DNA from: Lachnospiraceae bacterium
GTDB taxonomy: Bacteria > Bacillota > Clostridia > Lachnospirales > Lachnospiraceae
Reading direction: 5' to 3'
Length of the DNA: 64,000 nucleotides
Assembly (NCBI GenBank): GCA_022769665.1
Contig: JALEIR010000010.1
Location: 62,001 to 126,000 of the forward strand
Positions 29,697 to 39,132 of the stretch are shown one piece after another. The notes below the pieces were generated by a model that was not told where the DNA came from, searched no databases, and saw nothing but the letters and a program-made list of their open reading frames with translations. The position numbers and the translations under genes were made by a program. Positions within the stretch are counted from its first letter, which is position 1. Every line of letters starts with the position of its first letter.

Positions 29697-30383
29697 CTAT
29701 CTCCTAAAAATCCTGTTTTCGCTTCCAAGATTATACGGGCAACTGTCCCGGCATGCATGACAGGATATTTCCCAATTTTTGGTTTCTTCGTTATCTCCAA
29801 ACGCATAATCCCAGCAGCACTGCTGATTCAATTCAGAACCCTCTAAGGCATTCACCGGGCAAGCCTTCACACACAAGTTGCAGTCATCGCATATTTTTTC
29901 GCACAGTAGATCCGGTTCAAGCTCTGCTTCAGTTAAAACAGCCCCCAGCCAAACCATGCTACCAAACTCAGGAGTAATCAAAAGAGAATGCCTCCCTATT
30001 GTACCAAGCCCCGCCGCCTGTGCTGCATGCTTTTGAGATATGACAGAACGCCATCTTCCGGTTTCCTTGTCCCATTGACTTTCATTGGTCGGAATAGGAA
30101 CTGCCAGTATTTTTCTCTTTTCCATTTCAATACAAAAATCCAATGCAATAGCATCCAGCTTAGGCGTAATGGAATTGCGCACCCGCGTATAAGGTACCGC
30201 TGTCTTGCATGCCAGCGTTCCCGCCGGGAATCTGCACGCAAAGGAAACAACTGACTTACAGGACGGCAGCACATCCAACGGATGATATCCTTCCGGCGCA
30301 TCGTCAAACCGCCCCACATTCGCTATGCCGCATAAATCTGCGCCCAAAGAAAACATAATCCTTTTTACTTCCCGACTGTCCAT
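29697..30383 (-). CDS. 4Fe-4S double-cluster protein, epoxyqueuosine reductase (QueG)-like
   Basis: KHAAQAAGLGTIGRHSLLITPEFGSMVWLGAVLTE...CDDCNLCVKACPVNAL...CHACRDSCPY. Confidence 0.75.
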   Translation of the reverse strand: MDSREVKRIMFSLGADLCGIANVGRFDDAPEGYHPLDVLPSCKSVVSFACRFPAGTLACKTAVPYTRVRNSITPKLDAIALDFCIEMEKRKILAVPIPTNESQWDKETGRWRSVISQKHAAQAAGLGTIGRHSLLITPEFGSMVWLGAVLTEAELEPDLLCEKICDDCNLCVKACPVNALEGSELNQQCCWDYAFGDNEETKNWEISCHACRDSCPYNLGSENRIFRR

Positions 30384-30425
30384 GCCTTTTTCCTTCTCCT
30401 GTCCTTACAATAATTGTTCTCTTCT

Positions 30426-31382
30426 TTATCTTGCTGCTACCGTTTTGTATGGCACCCGGGCTGCTGGTACCGCCTGCGCAGCGCTCTGCGTATGTACCTT
30501 TTGATCATCAAAAAATATCTGTGCACCGAATGCCTTCAGAAACTCCCGCTTATCCAGTCCACCCAGGAAAAAAGCCTCATCCACCCAAACATTCCAGGCA
30601 CGCATGGTTCGTATCACCCTTTCATGTGCCGGAGCGCTTCTGGATGTCACCAGCGCTGTCCTGATAGGACAGTCTTCCGTCCCCAGCTGTCTTTGCAGGG
30701 CTGCAAGCTTCTTTAAGAAACTCGCAAAGGGGCCCTCCGCCAAAGGCTCCTTCGCATGTGTCTTCTCATTTTCCTCAAAGGCATCCAGTCCTTTCTCCTG
30801 AAAAATCTGCTCCGATTCGTCAGTAAACAGCACCGCATCTCCGTCAAATGCAATTCTGATTTGTCCCGCCGCCTGAGGCATGGGAATAATCCTGTTATCC
30901 ACCATTGCAGCTTCCTGCTTCATCCTGCTGTCCTGCATTCCTTCGGTACAGATAATTCCTGCTGCTATCCCGCTGTCAATGGCACATTGTACATCCTCCT
31001 CGCAGGCTGACAAAAACAGGTCGATAGGAAATGCATTGAGGTAGGGAGCAAGCGATGCACCGCTGACAAGCACAGAGCGGGTGATGGGCAGTCCGTAATG
31101 AGCAATGGTATTAAACACTCTCAAAGCCGTATTCGGACTGTTGTGTGACATAATGATAACCTCTATCAGGTTATGTTCACTGCTGTACTCATTCAACTTC
31201 AACAACGACTTAATCAACCGAAATCCCGGTCCCGGCTTCAATATATCCTGCTCGTGTTCAACCTGATAACTGCAATATGCCTCCAATCCCTGTTTCTCAA
31301 ATATTTCATTTTCAACCGTCAAATCAAACAGCGCCCTGGAGGAAACACCAATCACCATCTTTTTATCAAGATTATAACTCAT
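30426..31382 (-). CDS. 5'-nucleotidase, cytosolic IA-like
   Basis: MVIGVSSRALFDL...IMSHNSPNTALRVFNTIAHYGLPITRSVLVSGASLAPYL...IRIAFDGDAVLFTDESEQI. Confidence 0.8.
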   Translation of the reverse strand: MSYNLDKKMVIGVSSRALFDLTVENEIFEKQGLEAYCSYQVEHEQDILKPGPGFRLIKSLLKLNEYSSEHNLIEVIIMSHNSPNTALRVFNTIAHYGLPITRSVLVSGASLAPYLNAFPIDLFLSACEEDVQCAIDSGIAAGIICTEGMQDSRMKQEAAMVDNRIIPMPQAAGQIRIAFDGDAVLFTDESEQIFQEKGLDAFEENEKTHAKEPLAEGPFASFLKKLAALQRQLGTEDCPIRTALVTSRSAPAHERVIRTMRAWNVWVDEAFFLGGLDKREFLKAFGAQIFFDDQKVHTQSAAQAVPAARVPYKTVAAR

Positions 31383-31488
31383 ACTCTGCTCCCTTCTCCT
31401 ATAGTCGACATTTCTCGGACACCCGTCAATACACCTCTTATGCCCGGCAGGCAACACAGCTGTCGCAAAAGGGAACAGACAAATCGCT

Positions 31489-32109
31489 CTATCTCAGACG
31501 GTTACACTCATATTTTTCCAGTGTCAGAAGACAATTTTTCAGTTCTTCATACCGTTCTTCCGTCTCTCCGTCACTGATTTCAACGTCGCAGGCAATCGCC
31601 ATTGTTGTAATCATCTCGTTAGTGATGCGATGATGCAGTCCGGTCAGAATGTTCAGCCGATGCTCATACCCGTCTGCATCCAGGAATTCCAATACCATGG
31701 GGTCCAATGCCATCTCCCCCTCGGAAGGTCCTTCATCTCGACCTTCTGCCGCTATATCTTCTCCTGTCCTGATGCTTACTGTTGTCTCACTGTCCTTTGA
31801 TGTCTCTTTCTTCTTTTCACTGTCTTCGGAGGTCCGACTGCCATCTTCCTCCGCTGCAGCCTTCTGGCGCTCTGCTTCCGGTCCCTGAAGTTCAAATCTA
31901 AACTCCTGTTCCACATCCGGATATTTTACATGGTCTACCTTACTGATGAACATATCCAGCGGTCTGGCATAAGTTTTGAAATCTCCGTACAGTGCCTGAT
32001 AGACAACAAGCTGCTCGCCGGTCTCCGTATGCTCCGCTACAGCTGTTATCTGATACAGGTTTCCTTTAAAATGTTTGTAAATTTCATGTGGTTTCGGAAT
32101 AAATGACAT
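31489..32109 (-). CDS. DUF1653-type protein with long acidic C-terminal extension
   Basis: YKHFKGNLYQITAVAEHTETGEQLVVYQALYGDFKTYARPLDMF. Confidence 0.75.
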   Translation of the reverse strand: MSFIPKPHEIYKHFKGNLYQITAVAEHTETGEQLVVYQALYGDFKTYARPLDMFISKVDHVKYPDVEQEFRFELQGPEAERQKAAAEEDGSRTSEDSEKKKETSKDSETTVSIRTGEDIAAEGRDEGPSEGEMALDPMVLEFLDADGYEHRLNILTGLHHRITNEMITTMAIACDVEISDGETEERYEELKNCLLTLEKYECNRLR

Positions 32110-32189
32110 TTTGGAGCTCCTTTCCCAAAAGGAATTTTGTATAAGGAAAGTATACCCCTATTTTGAGAAAATGTCATGCGCTTTCTCCA

Positions 32190-32618
32190 TTACTTTATAT
32201 CCGATTCATCAATCAAAAAATCATGGCAGAAAGTACACTTTTCATCTGCAAATGCCAGAAGTGCCAGTTCCCCGGCCAATGCTGTTCTTTCTTCTCCACT
32301 CATCCTGCTTATCTCCCTGTGATGAACGGTAACCGTATATTCCCTGCTGCCGTCTGCTTCCACCACACGATTTACCATAACTCCGCTGTTATAAAACCCC
32401 TGTTCCTCCAGATAGGCTTTCGTTTCCTCTGCCAGCCTTTCTTCCAGCTCTCTGTAATAGCCTTCCAGCTCGGCGTTACTGCAAAATGTTCTGCTCTTCA
32501 CTGTCCCCACATAAGAAAAGGCTGCAATCAATACCAACAAAACCGTTGCAGCCGCAAATCCGATACTGCCTGTCTTTCTCATTTTCATTACCTCCGTTAT
32601 TCCACTTTTACATGCCAA
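32190..32618 (-). CDS. hypothetical single-TM protein
   Basis: N-terminal TM; no family recognised; start uncertain (MKMRKTG also possible). Confidence 0.6.
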   Translation of the reverse strand: MACKSGITEVMKMRKTGSIGFAAATVLLVLIAAFSYVGTVKSRTFCSNAELEGYYRELEERLAEETKAYLEEQGFYNSGVMVNRVVEADGSREYTVTVHHREISRMSGEERTALAGELALLAFADEKCTFCHDFLIDESDIK

Positions 32619-32743
32619 TGATTTTTACAGACATATCATATAAAATTTTAAGTCCAATAAACTTCCCTCAACAAAAAAAACTCCGTGTTCAAAAATGAAT
32701 TTTTAACTGCTCACTGCAATCACCTTTTATAATCCGTATCTTT

Positions 32744-33766
32744 TTACATAAACACCCTTGCAAAAGCATGGAAGGTTTTCTGAATTCCCTCCCGAAAAGG
32801 CGTATATATCATGCCAAGCTCCTCTATGCTCTTCCGGTTGGATACCAGTTCCGTCTCTTCCGCCGTAGCGGGAAAAGGAATCGGGAAGCCCTGTTTATCG
32901 GCCTCCTCCAATGTCATACATACCTCTTGCAGCTTATAGTCCCCGGTATTCTCGTTTCTTCCGTCTGCCATGCTCAGGCTTTCCTCTGCTGTCGCCGAAG
33001 TCTTTTCCCGGCTCCCGCTAATGCGTTCCTCCTGCTCCGCACAGTCTGCCAGCACCCGGAAAAACATATCGTAGTCCAACACCTCATCCCCACACAAATT
33101 ATAGGCCTGCCCATAACTTTTCTCATTTCCGAGACATTTCAGAACCGCCTCTGCTCCGTCCTTCACATATACAAACTGGAATTTCCCCTTCGCATCCGAA
33201 TAACGGGGCAACAGGTGCTCTCTGACCGCCATCCGGATAAACATGGATTCCCTGGGTGCATAATTATATGGGCCGTATAGAATAGCAGGGCGAAGAATGG
33301 TAAAGGTGATGCTTTTATCGCCGCACACCGCCCGCACTTCTTCTTCCAACGCCACCTTACCGGATATGTAAGCTCCGGCTTCTCCCGGAAACTTTCTCTT
33401 TTCCAGAGGGGTTTCTTCCTGCTTCCGGTCTTCTTTATTTGCACAGGCGCATTGCTCTCCCGTCTGCCTTTGATACACATCCACTGTACTGATAAAAATG
33501 TATTGTTTCACACTGCCGCCAAGATTTTCCAATACCGTTGTAACATCTCCCGGTTCATAGGCACAAAAATCCACTACTGCATCATAGTCTTCCCTGCACT
33601 GCTGCCAGACTGACACATCATGTCTGTCTCCCGTTATCTGCTTCACACCAAACTCCTCCATGGAATAGGTGCCTCTGTTCACTACCGTAACCCGGTGCTC
33701 TTTTGCCGCCAACATGACAAAAATCCGGCCAAAAAAATAGCTGCCTCCAATTACAAGAACCTTCAT
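32744..33766 (-). CDS. NAD-dependent epimerase/dehydratase family protein
   Basis: MKVLVIGGSYFFGRIFVMLA...YIFISTVDVYQ...FTILRPAILYGP. Confidence 0.85.
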   Translation of the reverse strand: MKVLVIGGSYFFGRIFVMLAAKEHRVTVVNRGTYSMEEFGVKQITGDRHDVSVWQQCREDYDAVVDFCAYEPGDVTTVLENLGGSVKQYIFISTVDVYQRQTGEQCACANKEDRKQEETPLEKRKFPGEAGAYISGKVALEEEVRAVCGDKSITFTILRPAILYGPYNYAPRESMFIRMAVREHLLPRYSDAKGKFQFVYVKDGAEAVLKCLGNEKSYGQAYNLCGDEVLDYDMFFRVLADCAEQEERISGSREKTSATAEESLSMADGRNENTGDYKLQEVCMTLEEADKQGFPIPFPATAEETELVSNRKSIEELGMIYTPFREGIQKTFHAFARVFM

Positions 33767-33837
33767 TTGCTGCCTCCGTCATTTTCTTATCTGTCATCAG
33801 TGATGTTGCCTGCTTCCAATCAGCCATGAAACACTGC

Positions 33838-34362
33838 TTATAAAGGCAGACATACCACCCGGTCTTCCGACCGGGTTTTTTTCATATCAATCAGTCTCTG
33901 GTTTTCCGAGCCTCTGAATGCAAGACGAAGATTTTTCTTTTCCTCCACAAACTCTCCGTCTACCAGAACATCAATCAGTTCCAATAATTCAGCAACCGCA
34001 CCCGTCGGTTCTTCCCTCTCCCACCGAAGCAGGTCCCTTTCATAGTCGTAACCTGTGTAGCACCAGATATCCTTCTCCGGATAAGTTTTTCTCACCTTGC
34101 GCAATAATTCCAACACAGTCTCTCTGTTTTGGGGCTCCATGGGTTCTCCGCCCAACACACTGAAGCCCCTGATATAATCAGGGGCCAAAGCCTTCAAAAT
34201 TTCTTTTTCCGTCTCCTCGGTAAACTCCTGCCCATAGTGAAAATCCCATGCTTCACTGTTAAAACAGCCCTTGCAGGCGTGTGTGCAACCGCTGACAAAC
34301 AGGGACACACGAATCCCCGGTCCGTTAGCCACATCGGTTTTCTTGATAGTAGCATAATTCAT
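33838..34362 (-). CDS. nrdG: anaerobic ribonucleoside-triphosphate reductase activating protein
   Basis: MNYATIKKTDVANGPGIRVSLFVSGCTHACKGCFNSEAWDF...FSVLGGEPMEPQN. Confidence 0.93.
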   Translation of the reverse strand: MNYATIKKTDVANGPGIRVSLFVSGCTHACKGCFNSEAWDFHYGQEFTEETEKEILKALAPDYIRGFSVLGGEPMEPQNRETVLELLRKVRKTYPEKDIWCYTGYDYERDLLRWEREEPTGAVAELLELIDVLVDGEFVEEKKNLRLAFRGSENQRLIDMKKTRSEDRVVCLPL

Positions 34363-34482
34363 AATATTTCTCCTGTTGTTCATGCACAACTCTGCTTTGT
34401 GCAATATACACCTTCTGTTTCCTGCCCAAAAAATGTAACAGTTCAGCTCTTGTCTGCTTCACTTCCGTCGTCGCTTTGCAGC

Positions 34483-36609
34483 CTACAAATGCAGTACTCT
34501 GGATTTGATTTCCTTGGTTTTTCCTGTATTCCAGAAATTTTCTCCCAGATATCCGCAGGTTCGTCTGGTAACATTCATTTTGGAGTGGTCCTTGTTATGA
34601 CACTGAGGGCACTCCCACTCGTTGTCATCGTTGACAATAATTTCCCCATCATACCCACAGACATGGCAATAATCCGATTTGGTATTAAACTCACCGTACT
34701 GGATATTGTCATAGATAAAGCGGATAAGCTCTTCAACCGCCTCTACATTATTCGTCAGATTCGGAATCTCCACATAGGAGATAGCGCCGCCCAGAGACTT
34801 ATTCTGGAATTCACTCTCAAACTTAAACTTTGAGAATGCATCAATATTTTCCCGCACGTCCACATGATAGGAATTGGTGTAATATCCTTTATCGGTCACA
34901 TTGGGTATATCGCCGTACTTTTCCCTGTCAATTCTGGCAAAGCGATAGCAAAGCGTTTCCGCCGGAGTACCGTAAAGTGAAAATCCGATGCCGGTCTCCG
35001 CCTTCCACCTTGCCGCTGTATCTTTCAGATGATCCATGACGCGCAGTGCAAACTCCTTGCCCTTAGGCTCCGTATGGCTGCATCCCTTCATCAGCCAGGT
35101 CAGCTCATACAACCCGATATACCCCAGAGACATGGTGGAATAGCCGCCCTCCAGCAGCTTGTCAATCTTCTCACCCTTCTTTAATCTTGCAATGGCGCCG
35201 TACTGCCAATGAATCGGGCTGACGTCGGAGACCGTACCAAGCAACGCCTTATGTCTGCACATCAGCGCCTCATAGCAAAGATCCAGTCTCTCGTCCAGAA
35301 GACGCCAGAAAGTATCCTCGTTACCATCGGCAATTATACCAATCTGAGGCAGATTCAAGCTGACAACACCCTGATTAAATCTGCCCTCCCACTTGTAATT
35401 CCCGTTTTCATCCTTCCAGGGGGACAGGAAAGAACGGCATCCCATGCAGGAGAATACATTACCTTCATAATTTTCACGCATTTTCTTTGCGGAAATATAA
35501 TCGGGATACATACGCTTTGCGGAACACTGAGCCGCAAGGCGTGTCACATCATCATACTTACCGCCCTTTAAGCAATTATTTTCATCCAGCACATAAACCA
35601 GCTTGGGAAATGCAGGGGTGACATAAACACCCTTTTCATTTTTCGTTCCGACAATGCGCTGACGCAATATCTCCTTAATAATTTCCACCGTCTCCTCCAC
35701 ATATTCGTCTTCCTCGTCAATGTGAAGAAACAGAGTGACGAAAGGTGACTGTCCGTTGGTAGTCATCAGGGTATTAATCTGATATTGAATGGTCTGAACA
35801 CCTGACTTCAGTTCATCATGCAGCCGCATATCCACGATTTTTTTCTTTGCTTCCGCATCTATGGAGTCCCCCAGTTCCTCGTCCAGCTGAGCCGCAAATT
35901 TCTCCTTGCTCTTTCTCAAATACTTACCCAAATGTTTGATATTTACAGACTGTCCTCCGTACTGATTACTTGCTACGGCTGCAATAATCTGGGTCGTAAC
36001 GGTACAAGCCACCTGAAAGCTCTTTGGAGACTCAATCATCTTGCCGTTAATGGAAGTGCCGTTATCCAGCATATCTTTTATGTTAATGAGACAGCAGTTA
36101 AATATGGGTTGGATAAAATAATCCGCATCATGAAAATGCAGCACGCCATTATCGTGGGCAAGAGAAATATGCTCCGGAAGAAGCATACGTCTGGTTACAT
36201 CCCTTGACACCTCTCCCGCGATATAGTCTCTCTGGGTGGAAGCAAGTCTTGTATTTTTGTTGGAATTCTCCTCGGCAAGCTCTTTGTTCTCATTCCGAAT
36301 CAGCTTTAAGATAGATTCATCCGTCGTATTAGATTTTCGCAGAAGACTTCTCTGATAACGGTATACCATATATTTTTTGGACAACACATACTTGTTGGCC
36401 TCCACCAGATGCTGCTCGATGATGTCCTGAACATGCTCCACCGTTTGAAGCTCTTTTCCCTCATCCTTCACAGCCTGCAATATTTCCGCAATCAGTTTTT
36501 CATCCGCCCTGTCCTTTTCTTCCACCTCATTGTTGGCTTTATGAATAGCGGCAACAATCTTCTCTTCCTCGTAAGGAACTACACGTCCGTCTCTTTTTTG
36601 AATCTTCAT
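34483..36609 (-). CDS. nrdD: anaerobic ribonucleoside-triphosphate reductase
   Basis: N-terminal ATP cone; CHVCGYDGEI...CPQCHNKD; glycyl-radical C-terminus TRRTCGYLGENFWNTGKTKEIKSR. Confidence 0.95.
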   Translation of the reverse strand: MKIQKRDGRVVPYEEEKIVAAIHKANNEVEEKDRADEKLIAEILQAVKDEGKELQTVEHVQDIIEQHLVEANKYVLSKKYMVYRYQRSLLRKSNTTDESILKLIRNENKELAEENSNKNTRLASTQRDYIAGEVSRDVTRRMLLPEHISLAHDNGVLHFHDADYFIQPIFNCCLINIKDMLDNGTSINGKMIESPKSFQVACTVTTQIIAAVASNQYGGQSVNIKHLGKYLRKSKEKFAAQLDEELGDSIDAEAKKKIVDMRLHDELKSGVQTIQYQINTLMTTNGQSPFVTLFLHIDEEDEYVEETVEIIKEILRQRIVGTKNEKGVYVTPAFPKLVYVLDENNCLKGGKYDDVTRLAAQCSAKRMYPDYISAKKMRENYEGNVFSCMGCRSFLSPWKDENGNYKWEGRFNQGVVSLNLPQIGIIADGNEDTFWRLLDERLDLCYEALMCRHKALLGTVSDVSPIHWQYGAIARLKKGEKIDKLLEGGYSTMSLGYIGLYELTWLMKGCSHTEPKGKEFALRVMDHLKDTAARWKAETGIGFSLYGTPAETLCYRFARIDREKYGDIPNVTDKGYYTNSYHVDVRENIDAFSKFKFESEFQNKSLGGAISYVEIPNLTNNVEAVEELIRFIYDNIQYGEFNTKSDYCHVCGYDGEIIVNDDNEWECPQCHNKDHSKMNVTRRTCGYLGENFWNTGKTKEIKSRVLHL

Positions 36610-36728
36610 AGCTGATTTTTCTCCTATTCTCTGCTCTGTATTTTTGCCAAACGGCCGGGAAATATCAATACCTCCCCGTTAAGAGCTGCATTATTGCTGA
36701 ATATCCCCGTTTTGTCCGACCATGACGC

Positions 36729-36818
36729 AAAAAAGAGCCATAACCGCAAGCATATCACGGATACGACTCTTTCTCTATATTTTGTGGTCTTGTCCACATA
36801 TCGTATCTACATCTTGTA
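36729..36818 (-). ncRNA. candidate riboswitch-like leader of nrdD (P1/P2 plus alternative terminator)
   Basis: P1 GATACGA(36807-36801)/TCGTATC(36766-36760); P2 TGTGG/CCACA; terminator AAAGAGTCGTATCCG/CGGTTATGGCTCTTT + T6. Confidence 0.55.
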
Positions 36819-36823
36819 CTCTA

Positions 36824-36852
36824 ATTATAGTAGATACAAGATAAAAAAGCAA
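36824..36852 (-). promoter_or_regulatory. promoter of the nrdD leader
   Basis: TTGCTT-17-TATAAT, overlapped by two interleaved 8-bp inverted repeats. Confidence 0.75.
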
Positions 36853-36884
36853 GTCTGAAATATATCAGTCAGATTTTTATTGCG

Positions 36885-37646
36885 TCAATAGTATACACCC
36901 GGCGCACCCATACCGCAGCACCCACCGCTTCCGCAACAGCAGAGGTTGCAAACCATATTCACCAGACAAAGCTTCAGACAGAGATTTCCGCTGCCGAAGG
37001 TAGGATAACCGTAGGCTGCCTGTCTTTGCTCATACCAGCTTCCACCACTTTCGAACTGCTGTACCAGACTGCGGTAACTCATGTTATCCGGCTCCATTGC
37101 AGATGCTTTTCGGGCGTGCTCCAGGGCTGCCACATTGTTCCCCAGACCCGAATGGGCGATGGCACTGTAATAATACCACCTTGCATCTCTCTGAGCCTCT
37201 CCCATGTTGTCAAGCGTGGTACGGGCTTCTTTATAATACCCGTTGCGTATATAGTTCCCCGCTGCACGAATATAGGTATTTTCCTCATACCCTGTCTCCT
37301 GGCTCTGACCAAAACCGCCAAAGGGACCGTAGTCAAAGCCTCCGTAGCCCTGATTACCGTAGCGGCCTCCGTAGTTGCCTGATGCGCCACCGCCTCCGTA
37401 ACTGCCGGAACCGCTTCCTCCATAGCCGTAGCCTCCACTGCTTCCACCGTAGCCCGAAGTTCTCTCCTTCATTATCTGCTGATAAGCTGCCTGAATCTCC
37501 TTGAACTTCTCTTCCGCCTGATCCTTATTGGGATTATTGATGTTGGCATCCGGATGGTATTTTCGGCTGAGCGTCTTATATGCTTTTTTGATTTCTTCCT
37601 CGGTGGCATTTCTGCTCACCCCTAACACACTGTATGGGTCGTACAT
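36885..37646 (-). CDS. J-domain protein with Gly/Tyr-rich linker, TPR-like region and Cys-rich C-terminus
   Basis: [78 protein letters not shown]. Confidence 0.88.
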   Translation of the reverse strand: MYDPYSVLGVSRNATEEEIKKAYKTLSRKYHPDANINNPNKDQAEEKFKEIQAAYQQIMKERTSGYGGSSGGYGYGGSGSGSYGGGGASGNYGGRYGNQGYGGFDYGPFGGFGQSQETGYEENTYIRAAGNYIRNGYYKEARTTLDNMGEAQRDARWYYYSAIAHSGLGNNVAALEHARKASAMEPDNMSYRSLVQQFESGGSWYEQRQAAYGYPTFGSGNLCLKLCLVNMVCNLCCCGSGGCCGMGAPGVYY

Positions 37647-37685
37647 AATTACCTCATTCCGCGTATTCCGCGCCTCTTCTCACCT

Positions 37686-38555
37686 TCATTCATTCTCACT
37701 GACCGGCTCTGCACCGCCGGTTCCCTGCAGCTTTTCCATCCGTTTCTCGTGTACCGCCTCATACCGGCACCATACGCCTGAATACAAAATATTTCTCAAA
37801 ATCTCTACATTTTCAAGAATGGGAAGCTTCTCAAATTCTCTGCAGCATTCGGACATCATCATCATGAGAATGGTCTTACATTCCTCCTCAAAATCGGGAC
37901 TCTCGTACCTACGTTTTAAAGGGTTAAAAGTTCCCTTTTTCATATCCTTTTCCACATCCTCATAGGCATCACACAAATAAATAAATTTACCGAGGAAAAA
38001 GCCCAGTGTCCGAAGGTTTTCCGACCACTCATCCTCCCTGGGGGTAACAATTTCCGCCATCACCTTACCGAACAATCCTGCCAGAGTATCAATATCCGCA
38101 TTTCCCGCCTGCTCTGCCTCTGAGAAGTCCTGCATATAAAGGCTGATTTTTCTCAGCTTTTCCGAGTATACCTGAAGCTGTTTTCCTGTCTTACCTTCCA
38201 ATATTCTGCCATAAATCAGCTTCCAAAGCTTTCTTTCATCCTCCCAGTCGTCCCTGCATTTATAATATGCAAACAAAGCATTCATATCTGCCGCATACTC
38301 TGTAAAAATATTGTTGCGTGTCTCGTGTTTCTCAAAGGGATGTGCCATACATTTACAGCAACTCACCTTTGTCTCAGGCTCGTACAGGCTGGTAAGCAGA
38401 ATAGCAAGGAATGTCATGTCATAGCTTAAGGAAATTTGTCCCGCTGCCCCGTACTTTCTCTTTAAGTCCCGGCAGATACCGCAATAGTAAGAATGATAGA
38501 CATCAAATTCCTTAAATTTCATTTCGGCTTTATTGATAATAATATATCCGAACAT
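37686..38555 (-). CDS. DUF5685-like conserved protein
   Basis: MFGYIIINKAEMKFKEFDVYHSYYCGICRDLKRKYG...SYDMTFLAILLTSLYE...CCKCMAHPF. Confidence 0.7.
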   Translation of the reverse strand: MFGYIIINKAEMKFKEFDVYHSYYCGICRDLKRKYGAAGQISLSYDMTFLAILLTSLYEPETKVSCCKCMAHPFEKHETRNNIFTEYAADMNALFAYYKCRDDWEDERKLWKLIYGRILEGKTGKQLQVYSEKLRKISLYMQDFSEAEQAGNADIDTLAGLFGKVMAEIVTPREDEWSENLRTLGFFLGKFIYLCDAYEDVEKDMKKGTFNPLKRRYESPDFEEECKTILMMMMSECCREFEKLPILENVEILRNILYSGVWCRYEAVHEKRMEKLQGTGGAEPVSENE

Positions 38556-38564
38556 TTCCTAACC

Positions 38565-38975
38565 TCAACTCTTTTTTACAAATTCCGTGCCGCATTTCCT
38601 GCAGGTTATCGCAATCCGTCCCCTGCCTCTGGGAACACGAATTTTTTGTTTGCAATTAGGGCACTTATAGATATGATACTGTTTCATCTGGGACAGTTCC
38701 CGCTTTTTTTTCTGAACAAAGCCTCTGACCTTCATGGACTTTCTCAGATACCACTGATTCTCTGCCGACCGCTTCGAAATATTTCTGGAAAACATACGAA
38801 AATAAGAATAAATCAACGCTGCCAATGCCAGGAAATAAAAGGGTCCCCTGAAAATCATGGACAACACCAGAAGAACCAGTACCAATATCATCAAAAATCT
38901 GTTCAACTGGTCATTACCATATCTGCCCCACATAAAGCGCTGTAATTTTTCTCTCATTTCCGGCCTCCGTACCAC
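38565..38975 (-). CDS. membrane-associated zinc-ribbon protein
   Basis: TM helices then YKCPNCKQKIRVPRGRGRIAITCRKCGTEFVKKS. Confidence 0.8.
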   Translation of the reverse strand: MVRRPEMREKLQRFMWGRYGNDQLNRFLMILVLVLLVLSMIFRGPFYFLALAALIYSYFRMFSRNISKRSAENQWYLRKSMKVRGFVQKKKRELSQMKQYHIYKCPNCKQKIRVPRGRGRIAITCRKCGTEFVKKS

Positions 38976-39081
38976 AGCTGCCTCTTCCGGACAGTCTGTA
39001 TTTATTTACAGATTATATTGTACACTCTTACCCGCGAAATACAATTAAATAAGTATAAACAAAAATAAAGAAAGCACAAAA

Positions 39082-39107
39082 AGTGCCCGCCGTCATCGGC
39101 AGACACT
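39082..39107 (-). terminator. terminator after the tldE-like gene
   Basis: minus AGTGtCTGCCG-atga-CGGCGGgCACT then TTTT. Confidence 0.7.
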
Positions 39108-39132
39108 TCCTGCTTTGCAATGATTGCTTCCA

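Noticed and set aside
36760-36842. NrdR boxes upstream of nrdD
   Set aside because: Repeats there do not match the ACACWATATMTWGT consensus or the usual paired spacing.
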